Below are positions 8,127 to 16,798 of a DNA stretch of 64,000 bases, piece by piece. The notes under the pieces were generated by a model. It had not been told where the DNA came from and did no database searches. It was given only the letters and a program-made list of their open reading frames with translations. Position 1 is the first letter of the stretch. Each line of letters opens with the position of its first letter. This stretch comes from JBBIPA01 sp963820495 (GTDB lineage: Bacteria > Chloroflexota > Dehalococcoidia > GIF9 > UBA5629), in contig CAWGAF010000001.1 of the NCBI GenBank assembly GCA_963820495.1, forward strand, positions 1,240,001 to 1,304,000. Direction: 5' to 3'. The translations under genes were made by a program, and so were the position numbers.

Positions 8127-9275
8127 ATGATTAGCACCAACTACGGAAACAAATTCAGCTCTATGGTTTTAAATACAGCTATCGCAGTTATTATATTAGT
8201 TTCCAGTTTGCTATCAGGGTGTACGGCTCAAACCGGCTCTCCAGGCGATACTTTGACTGAGTCATGCAGCCCCGAGTACCAAACAGCCCTGGAGCTGGGC
8301 GGAGAATGGTTTTTAAATAATCAAAACAAAAACTTCCTGTACTATCAGTATAATTGGGCATCAGATAAATATTCTGACCAACAGCATCCGCTGAGAGAGA
8401 TGGCATCTATGTGGGCGATAGCAAGGCTATCCCGGTATTTAGATGATGCCAGATACGCTCAACTTGCCCAGAAAGGCTTTAGCTATTTTGAGAGATATTT
8501 TGAATACGATTCAGAACATGACTTTTACTACTTTAAGGCTGCTTCCGGGGAGGCTGAGATTGCTGAGTCTGCATTCATTATCCTTTCCCTGCTGGAAATG
8601 GACCATCCCAAGAAGGATTTTTACCTCCAAAAATTTGCCAATGGAATAATGTTCCAGCAGCAGCCAGACGGCTCGCTGAAGACGATTTTCTATTCTGATG
8701 TTATCTCTAGTGTTGACTATTACCCGGGAGAAGCTTTACTGGCAATAATGTCATTATATGAATATAAAAAGGACGATAAATATCTTAGTCTGGTAAAAAA
8801 AGCTTTTCCTTACTATGCCGATTATTTTGAATCTAATAAAAATACGGCATTTGTACCCTGGCAAACCCGCGCCAACCTTAAACTCTATAGAGCCACTAAA
8901 GATAAGGAAGTTGCCGACTTTATTTTCGAGATGAACGACTTTATGCTAGATTTTCATGCTCCCCAAAATGAAGTTGAACTCTACAATTTATCTAGAGGGA
9001 TTAACACGGCTGTTTATTTAGAAGGAGTAAACAAAGCCTTCGAACTGGCCAGGGAAACAGGTGATTCGGAAAGGCAGGAGCTATACAGCAGCTTTGTTAA
9101 AGAAGGCTTCAAATATATCTTAACTTTACAGTTAACCGATTCACCATCGGTGTCTAGGAAAGCGATCGGTGGTTTTTTGTCAAGCAAGACCTCAGTAACG
9201 CTAAGAGTAGACAATAATCAACATGCCGTAATGGCTCTGATGGATGCCTGTGAACTAGGCTTATTATCCCAGTAG
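8127..9275 (+). CDS. Lipoprotein with helical-toroid (glycosidase-like) fold
   Basis: 382 residues. The signal peptide ends in the lipobox LLSGC, with C32 as the lipidated cysteine. The mature part is strongly helical with repeated aromatic segments such as EMASMWAIARLSRYL, FSYFERYFEY, YYPGEALLAIMSLYEY and NNQHAVMALMDACELG. They resemble the alpha/alpha barrels of six-hairpin glycosidases and related prenyltransferase-like toroids. I cannot place catalytic residues, so activity is uncertain. GGAGG lies upstream of the ATG at 8127. Candidate role: sugar-polymer binding or hydrolysis outside the membrane. Confidence 0.6.
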   Translation: MISTNYGNKFSSMVLNTAIAVIILVSSLLSGCTAQTGSPGDTLTESCSPEYQTALELGGEWFLNNQNKNFLYYQYNWASDKYSDQQHPLREMASMWAIARLSRYLDDARYAQLAQKGFSYFERYFEYDSEHDFYYFKAASGEAEIAESAFIILSLLEMDHPKKDFYLQKFANGIMFQQQPDGSLKTIFYSDVISSVDYYPGEALLAIMSLYEYKKDDKYLSLVKKAFPYYADYFESNKNTAFVPWQTRANLKLYRATKDKEVADFIFEMNDFMLDFHAPQNEVELYNLSRGINTAVYLEGVNKAFELARETGDSERQELYSSFVKEGFKYILTLQLTDSPSVSRKAIGGFLSSKTSVTLRVDNNQHAVMALMDACELGLLSQ

Positions 9276-9633
9276 TCTAATAGATGGCGAAATTGCCGCA
9301 TATTTAAAAAAAGGTCTATAGTGATCGGCAAGAGTATGTCAGCCAGAGTGTAACAGTTGAGGGGGCGAGACCAATGGTGACCTGCCCCAATATTTGCATC
9401 CCCGCTTACAATCACAAGGAACATCTCCTGAGGCCATATTTATTTTTCGACAATAACAATGTAGGGCGGGTTTAAAAACCCGCCCTATATTGTTGATTAA
9501 ATCACCTTTTAATTCAGTCAAATGCCATAGTACCCGGGTACCATGACGTATTTCTCAGGGACTAACATACCAGTATATTTCAGTACTTTCTGTGGATTGA
9601 ATTCAACTCTTCGTAGCGTAGACTCAGGTTGCT
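9276..9633. other. Gene-free stretch with a long palindromic hairpin
   Basis: No coding frame of note. It contains a family A fragment near 9408-9425 and the hairpin at 9457-9493. The last 100 bases lead to the protease gene without an obvious Shine-Dalgarno. Confidence 0.55.
9457..9493. repeat. Palindromic hairpin, terminator or small mobile repeat
   Basis: TAGGGCGGGTTT (9462-9473) and its exact complement (9476-9487) are separated by AA and flanked by ACAAT/ATTGT. The 17-bp-class stem could end the lipoprotein transcript. The symmetric ACAATG ends also resemble small palindromic intergenic repeats. Confidence 0.5.
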
Positions 9634-10548
9634 ATGAAGGGAACCAAAATCTTACTGGCAACCACGATGATACTGATCGGCCTGGTGCTGGCGTTACCAG
9701 GGATTGTGTTAGCTGACGACCAGGAGAATGCGCCTCTGGTTGCCTTAGCCTCTGTATCTGAATCCAAAGACCAGTACGTTGATAAACAATGGGCTCTCCG
9801 CCAGATTCCCACAATCCACATTGATAATGCCAGCAATGAAATCATCGTTGCCGTTCTGGATACCGGGATAGACGGGAACCACGAAGACCTGGCTGGTAAA
9901 GTAATTGAAAGTATTAACTTCAGTGGCAGCCAAACCGATAAAGATGTTAACGGTCACGGTACACATGTCGCTGGTATTATCGCGGCGAATGCCGATAACG
10001 AGATTGGAATTGCCGGAGCTGCCCCAAATGTAAAACTGCTCAATGTGAAGGTAGCTGAAGATAACGGTATGGTCTGGGCATCCAAAGTGGCCAAAGGTAT
10101 TATCTGGGCGACCGATAGGGGAGCTAAGGTCATCAATATGAGCCTGGCGACACCCTCAAAATTCCAACCGCTGGAAGAAGCTGTGGAATATGCCTGGAGC
10201 CATGGTGTAGTGCTGGTAGCCGCCGCTGGTAATTATAACAAACTTACCACTTATCCTGCTGCTTACGATGAAGTGATCGCGGTAGCCGCCACCACTATTG
10301 AGAACGAAATATGGTCTAATTCCAATGATGGAAAATTCGTTGATGCTTATGCTCCCGGCGCCGAAATATTCTCCACGCTTCCCGATAATAAATATGGATA
10401 CGAGAGCGGCAGCTCTATGGCTACGGCGTATGTATCTGCCGTGGCTGCTGAGGTATTTGCTGAGACTGCTGACACGAATGACGACGGTAAGGTCAATGAC
10501 GAAGTTTTAGCTTCAGTGGAAGCTCTATTCCCAAAACCAGTGGAGTAA
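9634..10548 (+). CDS. Secreted subtilisin-like (S8) serine protease
   Basis: 304 residues. A signal peptide (MKGTKILLATTMILIG..., cleavage near residue 27) precedes a compact peptidase S8 domain. The catalytic triad is D76 (AVLDTGIDG), H108 (NGHGTHVAGI) and S261 (SGSSMATAYVSA), with oxyanion N200 in AAAGN. All signature residues are present, so it should be active. The C-terminus carries DTNDDGKVND, a calcium-loop sequence like half a dockerin or EF-hand. There is almost no propeptide, only ~40 residues between signal and domain. It is convergent with the large surface protein gene, which could be a substrate, but that is speculation. Confidence 0.85.
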   Translation: MKGTKILLATTMILIGLVLALPGIVLADDQENAPLVALASVSESKDQYVDKQWALRQIPTIHIDNASNEIIVAVLDTGIDGNHEDLAGKVIESINFSGSQTDKDVNGHGTHVAGIIAANADNEIGIAGAAPNVKLLNVKVAEDNGMVWASKVAKGIIWATDRGAKVINMSLATPSKFQPLEEAVEYAWSHGVVLVAAAGNYNKLTTYPAAYDEVIAVAATTIENEIWSNSNDGKFVDAYAPGAEIFSTLPDNKYGYESGSSMATAYVSAVAAEVFAETADTNDDGKVNDEVLASVEALFPKPVE

Positions 10549-10562
10549 AGTGACCAAATAGA

Positions 10563-10593
10563 GAGGCTACTCTGGTTCAACCAGAGTAGCCTC
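10563..10593. terminator. Hairpin between convergent genes
   Basis: A perfect 15-bp stem (GAGGCTACTCTGGTT and its complement) with a single-base loop sits between the protease and the convergent 895-residue gene. U-tracts are weak on both sides, but position and strength suggest a bidirectional terminator. Confidence 0.6.
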
Positions 10594-10626
10594 TGTCTAC
10601 CCTGCTAAATGTCCAGTTAGCTGAGA

Positions 10627-13314
10627 TTATTTAGCAATTATGGCAAAGTAAGTAAAGTGCGAAGTTTCGGTAGCCAGGGTGTTGGCTACTGTTTCGCCTC
10701 CAGCAGCCACGTAACCGCCTGATTCCATGTCCACCCACTTTCCCGCCGATTCATCGTAGTATGCCCAGACTAGTGAGGCACCTGCTGGTACATCACCAGG
10801 ATTGTAAGTGGCATACAATGTGGCGTTGTTCCCCTGGAACGTAATACCATTGGGAGTCAACTGATAATCACGGATTATCTTAGCACCCTCTGGCGGAGCC
10901 GGGGTTCCACCAAGAACGGCAGAAATAAACTGTGCTATCGAGCCATCGGGATTAAGCACCAGAGTGTGAGGAGGAACAATCAGTGTCAAGCTGCCATCCG
11001 GGCTGGTCTGCGTGAAACCGTCGATCAAGTATCCATCGGCATCCACCGCATAGCGCTGAACATTGCCCATAAGGTCAACTACTAACACGAAGGTAGATTC
11101 CTGTTCCAGAATGGTTATTCCTGGAGCCCCTTCCTCTGTTGGTGGTTGAAGCACATCGATAGACCAGGTATCGGTATCTGTGTCTGGGTCGGTGGTGTGT
11201 TTCTCATTACGATAACAGTACCATTTACCATCGTGCTTTTCCTGATAAGCGCCTGCACCGTACTTTTCTACGCAGGTTTGACAATCAGGCTTACGACCCA
11301 AATTGTCCTTCTCCGTCCAACTACAGGTTCCAGTCACCGTAGCCATGTTTTCAATTGGATTACCCAATTCGTCTGTTGCTTGTAACAACCCATCGCTTGT
11401 GAACTCCCAGACTTCTCCAGGCTCAAGGATGTCATTGCCATTACCTACGATTTCAGTCCATCCCGGTAATACAGTGACAGGATATGGTGGTGTTGTACCG
11501 GATGTCACTTCATCAGTGACTTCAACAAAATCGTAGTCTACGTCACAGTTTACACAGCCATCAACGTCATCGGCGACGATGTCATGGTCCCCGCAATCGT
11601 CCCCACATTGGACAGGTCCGTTGGCGTTAAGTACCCTGTAGGTATAGGTTATCAGCTCACCGATATTGACGGAGTCAGGCCCTGATTTGAAAATTTGTAT
11701 CGGAGACCAGCCGTCAATGGCTGGGAGTTGCAGGTCTAAAGTGTCAATGCCCTTCCATTCCGTATACCCAGGAACTGCTGCATGATAATCATAATACCCC
11801 AGATTGTGTCCTTCATATGAATACGTATAATTTGGAGAGGAGCCGTGCCTATTATAATCCCCCTGATGGTATCCTTCATACGAATAATACGCGTCTTGGC
11901 CTTCATGCCATTTCCCGTATTCACCAGACATATGGATTTCGTTAGGGGAATTACCGACGAGATGGGAAGCGCCATTATCTTCACCCCAGGCCGGTGGGTC
12001 GTATTGGGGAGTTCCGCTTGCCTGAGATGCCTGCCCTGCCTCCGTACCCGGAGGGATAGTGGGATCTTCACCGCCCTGGGCTAGGTGGGCGCCAAAGAGA
12101 ACGTAAACAGTTTTATTACTAGAGCCGCTCTTATCATTAATTGTGAATGTCACTGATTCCGTTCTGTTGGCATCAGCTGGTGTACCAGAGGGACCAGTGA
12201 AGTTGACATCGTAGATATCACCGTTGGCATCCGGCGTAGTACCGTAACAGTAGAAGATGCCATCCAAGGCCCAGTCAGAACTAGCAGCATTTGGTATTAC
12301 GACATCAGTTTCAGTCACATTGTAAGAGGTCAGGTAATCATAGGCGCCAGCCTGCTCACCTAATGCTGCGTTGAATCTGCTGTAGTCCCAGGTAAGCATA
12401 ATTGTCTGATCTTCTTCGCAGTTAGTTATGGTCAGCATGAAGGGAACCACATCTCCCTCGGCATAATCCGAGTTTGACGGAGTCAGGTCGTTGTCAGTCC
12501 AGTCGTTAATGTCCGGCGACCCCTGGTCATTAGCCCACTGTTCCAAATCGTACTGTGGACCACCACCACCATCCGAGAATGTAGCAGTTGCGATGGTGTT
12601 TCCGTCGCTGATTTCAATAGTATAGAAGCCGTCGGTTAAGCCTCCTTCTGGAGCGTAGGTTGTCGCAACCTCGCCAGTAGAGCTGGCTGTGGTCGCTATC
12701 TCGGTTACCGTCCCGTCAGGGGCAGTAACGGTAATATTAACCGCGCTGTCCGGAGCGAATCCGGTTGCCGTTATGGCTGGGGTTTCAGTTGCAGCATAGT
12801 CCGACTTATCGGTGGCGACCGAAGGGCCAGCACTGTCCTCAGTAGCCGCAGCTTCTTCTTCGGGGACTACGGCCTCTTCCTCAGTTACCGCAGTCTCATC
12901 GGTAGTAGCCGCAGCCTCATCGGTGGTGGCCGCTGCCTCATCGGTAGTAGCCGCAGCCTCATCGGTAGTAGCCGCTGCCTCATCGGTAGTAGCCGCAGCC
13001 TCATCGGTAGTAGCCGCTGCCTCATCAGTAGTAGCCGCTGCCTCATCAGTAGTAGCCGCAGCCTCATCGGTGGTAGCAGCACTGGTATCAGTAGTAGCAG
13101 TGCTGGTATCCGTGGCAGCACCACTATCGGTAGTGGCCGCAGCGCCTTCATCAGTCGGCGGCTCTGTCTCGGTAGTTACTGCTGTGCCATCAGCAGGGTC
13201 TTGGGCATGAGCAACCGAGTTGCTCATCAGTAATGGACCTGCAATTAATGAGAAAAACAGCAGCCCCATACCGATAAAATAGATTAGAAATTTTTTGTTT
13301 GCCTTTTTTATCAA
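10627..13314 (-). CDS. Large secreted surface protein with Thr/Ala/Asp/Glu repeat stalk
   Basis: 895 residues from TTG at 13314, with AAGGAGG upstream. The signal peptide ends at VAHA near residue 37. A low-complexity acidic stalk follows with eight TTDEAAA repeats. Next is an Ig-like module (SDYAATETPAITATGFAPDS ...), then a long unassigned region. After that comes a Tyr/Gly/His-rich stretch (YSYEGYHQGDYNRHG, YTYSYEGHNLGYYDY), then a DUF11-like segment with paired cysteines (CGDDCGDHD, CVNCDVDYD). The C-terminus ends in ATETSHFTYFAIIAK, a terminal pattern common in archaeal and Chloroflexi secreted proteins. No sortase motif is seen. It is probably an S-layer-associated or adhesive protein. 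Confidence 0.7.
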   Translation of the reverse strand: MIKKANKKFLIYFIGMGLLFFSLIAGPLLMSNSVAHAQDPADGTAVTTETEPPTDEGAAATTDSGAATDTSTATTDTSAATTDEAAATTDEAAATTDEAAATTDEAAATTDEAAATTDEAAATTDEAAATTDEAAATTDETAVTEEEAVVPEEEAAATEDSAGPSVATDKSDYAATETPAITATGFAPDSAVNITVTAPDGTVTEIATTASSTGEVATTYAPEGGLTDGFYTIEISDGNTIATATFSDGGGGPQYDLEQWANDQGSPDINDWTDNDLTPSNSDYAEGDVVPFMLTITNCEEDQTIMLTWDYSRFNAALGEQAGAYDYLTSYNVTETDVVIPNAASSDWALDGIFYCYGTTPDANGDIYDVNFTGPSGTPADANRTESVTFTINDKSGSSNKTVYVLFGAHLAQGGEDPTIPPGTEAGQASQASGTPQYDPPAWGEDNGASHLVGNSPNEIHMSGEYGKWHEGQDAYYSYEGYHQGDYNRHGSSPNYTYSYEGHNLGYYDYHAAVPGYTEWKGIDTLDLQLPAIDGWSPIQIFKSGPDSVNIGELITYTYRVLNANGPVQCGDDCGDHDIVADDVDGCVNCDVDYDFVEVTDEVTSGTTPPYPVTVLPGWTEIVGNGNDILEPGEVWEFTSDGLLQATDELGNPIENMATVTGTCSWTEKDNLGRKPDCQTCVEKYGAGAYQEKHDGKWYCYRNEKHTTDPDTDTDTWSIDVLQPPTEEGAPGITILEQESTFVLVVDLMGNVQRYAVDADGYLIDGFTQTSPDGSLTLIVPPHTLVLNPDGSIAQFISAVLGGTPAPPEGAKIIRDYQLTPNGITFQGNNATLYATYNPGDVPAGASLVWAYYDESAGKWVDMESGGYVAAGGETVANTLATETSHFTYFAIIAK
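12893..13081 (-). repeat. Coding tandem repeat, 21-bp unit
   Basis: Nine 21-base units encode eight TTDEAAA and one TTDETAV. Neighbouring units partly alternate between GCA- and GCT-ending versions, hinting at duplication in 42-base steps. The array is in frame and likely varies in copy number between strains. Confidence 0.85.
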
Positions 13315-13726
13315 TTTATTTATTACCTCCTTGATAATAAACTCCGCCTTTCCACCTCAGGTACCTCGCAGCACCGAGGCTTATTCAGCTGTTAAACTAA
13401 GATCGGTCTTTCCCGAATGTCATTAGATATTTCATAAGCGTCGATTTTCTAAATATCACCTCCTTCATCTGTTTTTTGGAATAACAATCAAAAATGGCAA
13501 AACCGACTTCACGGGTCGGTTTTGCCATTTGCTCATCACTACTAAAAGGCAACCATCTAATTAGTAGCAATTCAACGCATCCCTATGAAAACAATAATGC
13601 CTTCAACTAAGCTATAGAGAAATACCTCCTAACACACTCGATTGCTGGTCTGTTCTCGCCAACAAAACCAGAAAGCCTCCTCCTTTCAGGAGCTTACAGG
13701 TATATTATTTACCGTATCTGCTCTGT
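13315..13726. other. Long leader region of the large surface protein gene
   Basis: No substantial gene. On the minus strand it holds a strong hairpin (13492-13530), a GGAGGTGATATTT box, a possible 12-codon leader ORF (ATG at ~13427) ending in TAG, and a CCTCG/CGAGG stem near 13370. I could not match this to a known riboswitch class. Confidence 0.5.
13492..13530. terminator. Strong palindromic hairpin upstream of surface protein gene
   Basis: AAATGGCAAAACCGAC at 13492-13507 pairs exactly with 13515-13530 around a 7-base loop. On the minus strand it is followed by TTTGATTGTTATT. It may terminate upstream transcription or act in the leader of the 895-residue gene. Confidence 0.5.
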
Positions 13727-13896
13727 TGTCAAGTACTTTAACTCACTAATCCTCACCATGATAGTACTTTTTACCTAAAAATTTTGTAGTACCAATTTGC
13801 CACAGCAAATCATTACCTTTGGGGGATGTTTTGGTAGGTTTAGTAAGTTAAAGTGTATATAAGAGATTTGACAATAGTTGAGAGGAGGAAAGGTAA
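13727..13896 (+). promoter_or_regulatory. Conserved upstream region of HTH gene, copy 2
   Basis: Matches 5381-5551 through about 170 bases, including CACTAATCCTCACCATGATA, GTACTTTTT, GCAAATCATTACCTT and the GAGAGGAGG ribosome binding site. Probably carries promoter and operator sites shared by the two HTH genes. Confidence 0.55.
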
Positions 13897-14112
13897 ATGG
13901 TAAAGACCAATGGCAGAAATAGAATGCTCACAGCTTCAGAAGTAGCCCATCTTCTCAATATCCACATTAATACGGTAAGAAGATGGAGCGACCACGGAGT
14001 GCTGAGGGCTTACCGGATAGGGACCAGAGGCGACCGCAGGTTTGACCCCAATGATATAGCCCAATTTCTGAACAATAATGGCGCCATTGTGGAAAATTCA
14101 AATACAACGTGA
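13897..14112 (+). CDS. Small HTH (MerR/excisionase-type) DNA-binding protein, copy 2
   Basis: 71 residues. HTH LTASEVAHLLNIHINTVRRW is followed by the RIGTRGDRRFDPNDIAQFL wing, and the protein is the same length as the paralog at 5552-5767. Most differences are conservative; the recognition helix (INTVRRWSD) is identical, so both should bind the same sites. GAGAGGAGG lies eight bases before the ATG. A strong terminator at 14161 makes this a single-gene unit. No integrase lies nearby, and function is unknown beyond DNA binding. Confidence 0.75.
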   Translation: MVKTNGRNRMLTASEVAHLLNIHINTVRRWSDHGVLRAYRIGTRGDRRFDPNDIAQFLNNNGAIVENSNTT

Positions 14113-14160
14113 TCTGGTTAGGTATTGGGATTGCTGGAAATATCTTATTCAACCCCGTTT

Positions 14161-14180
14161 ATCCCCCAGTCTTGGGGGAT
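14161..14180 (+). terminator. Rho-independent terminator after HTH copy 2
   Basis: ATCCCCCA...TTGGGGGAT followed by TTCTTTTT. Same hairpin and preceding sequence as at 5132-5151. Confidence 0.75.
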
Positions 14181-14244
14181 TTCTTTTTATTAAAGGGGCA
14201 AAGCCCCTTTAATCCCCATGGCAGGGGCGTTGAAGGGTAGGATG

Positions 14245-15684
14245 TTAGCTGAGGCCAGCCAGCTTTTCCGCCAATCTTTTCTTTTGTTCCCAGTCAGTGG
14301 CATTATAAGCTGCCATCAAGGCACCGTAAGGTACTCCGCCGCCCTGCCAGGTGGCGGCGCCGTGCAGTCCACAGACCCAGTTCTGCAGGAATTTGGTGAT
14401 GCGCAGCCTTTTTTCCGCTGGAGCCACCGATTTCAGGTATTTTTTGACATATTCGCTGGTTTCGGGATTCTTGAGTTCTTTTTCTGAGGGCATGGTGACT
14501 ACCAGTCCCCCAGCAACATCGGTTGCCTTTTCTATGGCCTCCCAGAACCCGTAGCTGCTGTAGACTATTGACATCCTGGCGAAGGTAATATCGGGCAGGA
14601 AAACACCAGAGCCAGGGGGCTGTTCACTGGCTCGGGCAACGGCGGCAATTGCCAGGGCATGGCATATCTCCCGCACCTTAATCATTTCAGCTAAGTCCAT
14701 CTGTATGTGGGGAACACCTTCCAGCCCGCTGTATTCGGCGCAGAGCTGGGCAGCACCTATCATCAGGTCCAGCCAGCCAGCTTTGCAGGCTCCCTCGCAG
14801 GTGGAATGAAGCCTGGCTGAAGCGTCGCGGAGTTTGCCGGTGAACTCAACCTCGCCACATAAGAAAACCCTCTCCCAGGGGATGAAAACATCGTCGAAGA
14901 TAACCATGGCAGTCTCCCGCTGCCCATAGCGGGGGTTGCCAATCTGGTAAATATCGTCTTCGAACTCCCGTTCCACTGTATAAGGGTTATACTGGCAGAT
15001 ATAGGTGACTCCTTTGGTACCATTGGGTACGGCAAAGGCAATGGCATAGTCCTCATCTCCTTTCTGGCAGGAAGCGCCAGTAACGATAATGTGTTCCTGG
15101 GCGGCAACAGCGCCGGTCTGGTGCAGCTTGGCGCCTCTGACAACAATACCATTATCCCGTTTCTCCACCAGCCTCAGTACCATATCCGGCTCCTGCTCCT
15201 TTAGCCCCTTGGTCCTGATGCCCTTGGGGTCATTGACGCCGATGCTCAGAACCAGGTCATTATCCTGGACAAACTTCAGGTAGTCGTTAAACCTCTGGTG
15301 ATAATTCGTACCCAATTTATGGTCCATCTCCCAGGTAACGCTGGCCAGGTGAGTTAAAGCGTTCGAGGCGCCACAACGGTAGTAGCAGGTACCGAGCTCC
15401 TGTGCCATGAGAACCGCCATTTCCACCCGTTTTTGCAGGTCGTCAGGGCTCCTGTTGATATGAGTCGCCCGGTTGATTTCTGCGGATGTCAGGTGTGACC
15501 TGGCGGTCAGTATTCCTTTATACTGAGGGTCGTTGGCCATCTCGAAGCTGCGAGCGGTTCCTTCGATAATGGACCTGGTGGTGGGATTATCCAGGATACT
15601 CTCAATCCTTTTACCGCCAAGATAGGCTCTGGGGGAAAGCCTCTTAAGGCTCTCCTGGTACTGTTTAGCTGTTTTAATCGTCAT
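14245..15684 (-). CDS. 4-hydroxybutyryl-CoA dehydratase / 4-hydroxyphenylacetate 3-hydroxylase family flavoprotein
   Basis: 479 residues, full length for this acyl-CoA dehydrogenase-like family. In 4-hydroxybutyryl-CoA dehydratase the [4Fe-4S] cluster is held by C-x3-C and H-x6-C. The same pattern is present here: C100 and C104 (GTCYYRCGAS), H293 and C300 (RLHSTCEGACKAG). That favours the oxygen-sensitive dehydratase branch over the flavin hydroxylases, which lack these ligands. The dehydratase converts 4-hydroxybutyryl-CoA to crotonyl-CoA in anaerobic fermentations and CO2-fixation cycles. No CoA-pathway genes are adjacent, so the true substrate is open. It stands alone, flanked by repeats. 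Confidence 0.75.
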   Translation of the reverse strand: MTIKTAKQYQESLKRLSPRAYLGGKRIESILDNPTTRSIIEGTARSFEMANDPQYKGILTARSHLTSAEINRATHINRSPDDLQKRVEMAVLMAQELGTCYYRCGASNALTHLASVTWEMDHKLGTNYHQRFNDYLKFVQDNDLVLSIGVNDPKGIRTKGLKEQEPDMVLRLVEKRDNGIVVRGAKLHQTGAVAAQEHIIVTGASCQKGDEDYAIAFAVPNGTKGVTYICQYNPYTVEREFEDDIYQIGNPRYGQRETAMVIFDDVFIPWERVFLCGEVEFTGKLRDASARLHSTCEGACKAGWLDLMIGAAQLCAEYSGLEGVPHIQMDLAEMIKVREICHALAIAAVARASEQPPGSGVFLPDITFARMSIVYSSYGFWEAIEKATDVAGGLVVTMPSEKELKNPETSEYVKKYLKSVAPAEKRLRITKFLQNWVCGLHGAATWQGGGVPYGALMAAYNATDWEQKKRLAEKLAGLS

Positions 15685-15747
15685 GGCTTAACTCCTTGGT
15701 TAAATTGTATGGCATGTTAAGCGGCGGAGCAAAGGCTGGCTAAATAA

Positions 15748-15905
15748 CAACCTCTCACCCCTGGCCCCTCTCTCCTTAAAAAAGGAGAGAGGGGATTAAA
15801 AGGGGCTAAGCCCCTTTTAATCCCCTTAGGCTAGTTTTGCATTAGAGGAGAGAGGGGAACTATTTTTTTGTAAAGGGGTGTAACCCCTTTAAATCCCCGT
15901 GCAAG
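15748..15905 (+). repeat. Dispersed repeat family B, best-preserved copy
   Basis: Within a 347-base gene-free gap (15685-16031). CCCCTCTCTCCTT (15765-15777) pairs perfectly with 15782-15794. A second hairpin AAAAGGGGCT/AAGCCCCTTTT follows, then a second GGAGAGAGGGG part. The rest of the gap (15906-16031) holds CGTCCGCCTTAGGCGGA and GTCCCAACTTAGTCGGGAC palindromes. No gene. Confidence 0.7.
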
Positions 15906-16031
15906 TGCGCTAACAAGTTAAGGTACTCGTCCGCCTTAGGCGGATTGAACTCCGAGATTGCTTCGTAGTCCCAACTTAGTCGGGACTTCTCGCAATGACA
16001 GAAAAAAATAAGGCGGACTCGCGATGGCATT

Positions 16032-16784
16032 CTATTTGAGCCTGTCCAGCCAGGCAGTTGATTTGACCTGTCTCTCCAGAAGATATCTGATGTAATCGCG
16101 CATTGTTTGTTCCAGTTCCGAGGTTAGCTCTGGGTTTACGTTTACCCGGCTGGCGGTAGTGTAATCACAGTTTTGCCACAAGCGGAGGACTTTTAGGGCG
16201 TTCAGGGACAATTGGAGAGACAAGGGCTCCTGGTAACCGCAGTCAGGGCAAAGTGCACCGCCCTGGCTGGAGCTGAAGTAGTTGTTAACTGGCTGAAGTG
16301 GTGAATTACAGCTAGCGCATTTTTGTAGTTGAGGACGGTAGCCGCTATAGTCCAGGAGACGCAGTTCGAAGTAACGTAAGACAGTATCATTGTTTTTAGC
16401 CTCCGCTAATTGATGCAGGGTATCAAGGAACAGGAGAAAGACCTCTCGATTTTCGCTATGTTCTTCAGTAAAGGAATCGACAAGCTCTGAGATATAAAGG
16501 CCGCAAGACATATGCTTAAGATCATCCTTCAGGGGCAGGAAGCTGTTGATGGTCTGTGCCTGGGTGACGATGTCAAGGTTTCTGCCTCTGGCTAGCAGCA
16601 GCAAGCTGTGAGTTAGAAGTTCAACATGCCCGCCCATTTTGCTCCTGGGTCGGCGGGTGCCCTTGGCTACTGCCTTCAGTTTGCCATAGTCGGGGGTGTA
16701 AAGAGTGAGGAGTCTGTCAGCTTCGCCCAGATGAATGCGCTTGATAATAACTGCTTCTGTCTGATAAACCCGAGGTAGTTTCAT
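16032..16784 (-). CDS. recO: DNA repair protein RecO
   Basis: 250 residues. The N-terminal OB fold begins YQTEAVIIKRIHLGEADRLL and continues with KLKAVAKGTRRPRSK. A helical domain follows, with a zinc site CASC...CPDC at ~152-179. RecO helps load RecA onto SSB-coated DNA together with RecR, encoded directly upstream in the same operon. It is last in the dnaX-ybaB-recR-recO unit, 14 bases after recR. Length and motifs are normal. Confidence 0.92.
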   Translation of the reverse strand: MKLPRVYQTEAVIIKRIHLGEADRLLTLYTPDYGKLKAVAKGTRRPRSKMGGHVELLTHSLLLLARGRNLDIVTQAQTINSFLPLKDDLKHMSCGLYISELVDSFTEEHSENREVFLLFLDTLHQLAEAKNNDTVLRYFELRLLDYSGYRPQLQKCASCNSPLQPVNNYFSSSQGGALCPDCGYQEPLSLQLSLNALKVLRLWQNCDYTTASRVNVNPELTSELEQTMRDYIRYLLERQVKSTAWLDRLK

Positions 16785-16798
16785 AGGCTACACATCGG

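Noticed and set aside
12893..13081. CRISPR-like regular repeat
   Set aside because: Units are contiguous 21-mers without spacers and are in frame in a protein.
12812..13210. Plus-strand ORF rich in Val-Ala-Ser repeats
   Set aside because: Antisense shadow of the TTDEAAA repeat in the surface protein; no ribosome binding site and pure low complexity.
13315..13530. Cyclic di-GMP riboswitch upstream of the surface protein
   Set aside because: The leader lacks the conserved GGCAAACC-like core and tetraloop receptor pattern.
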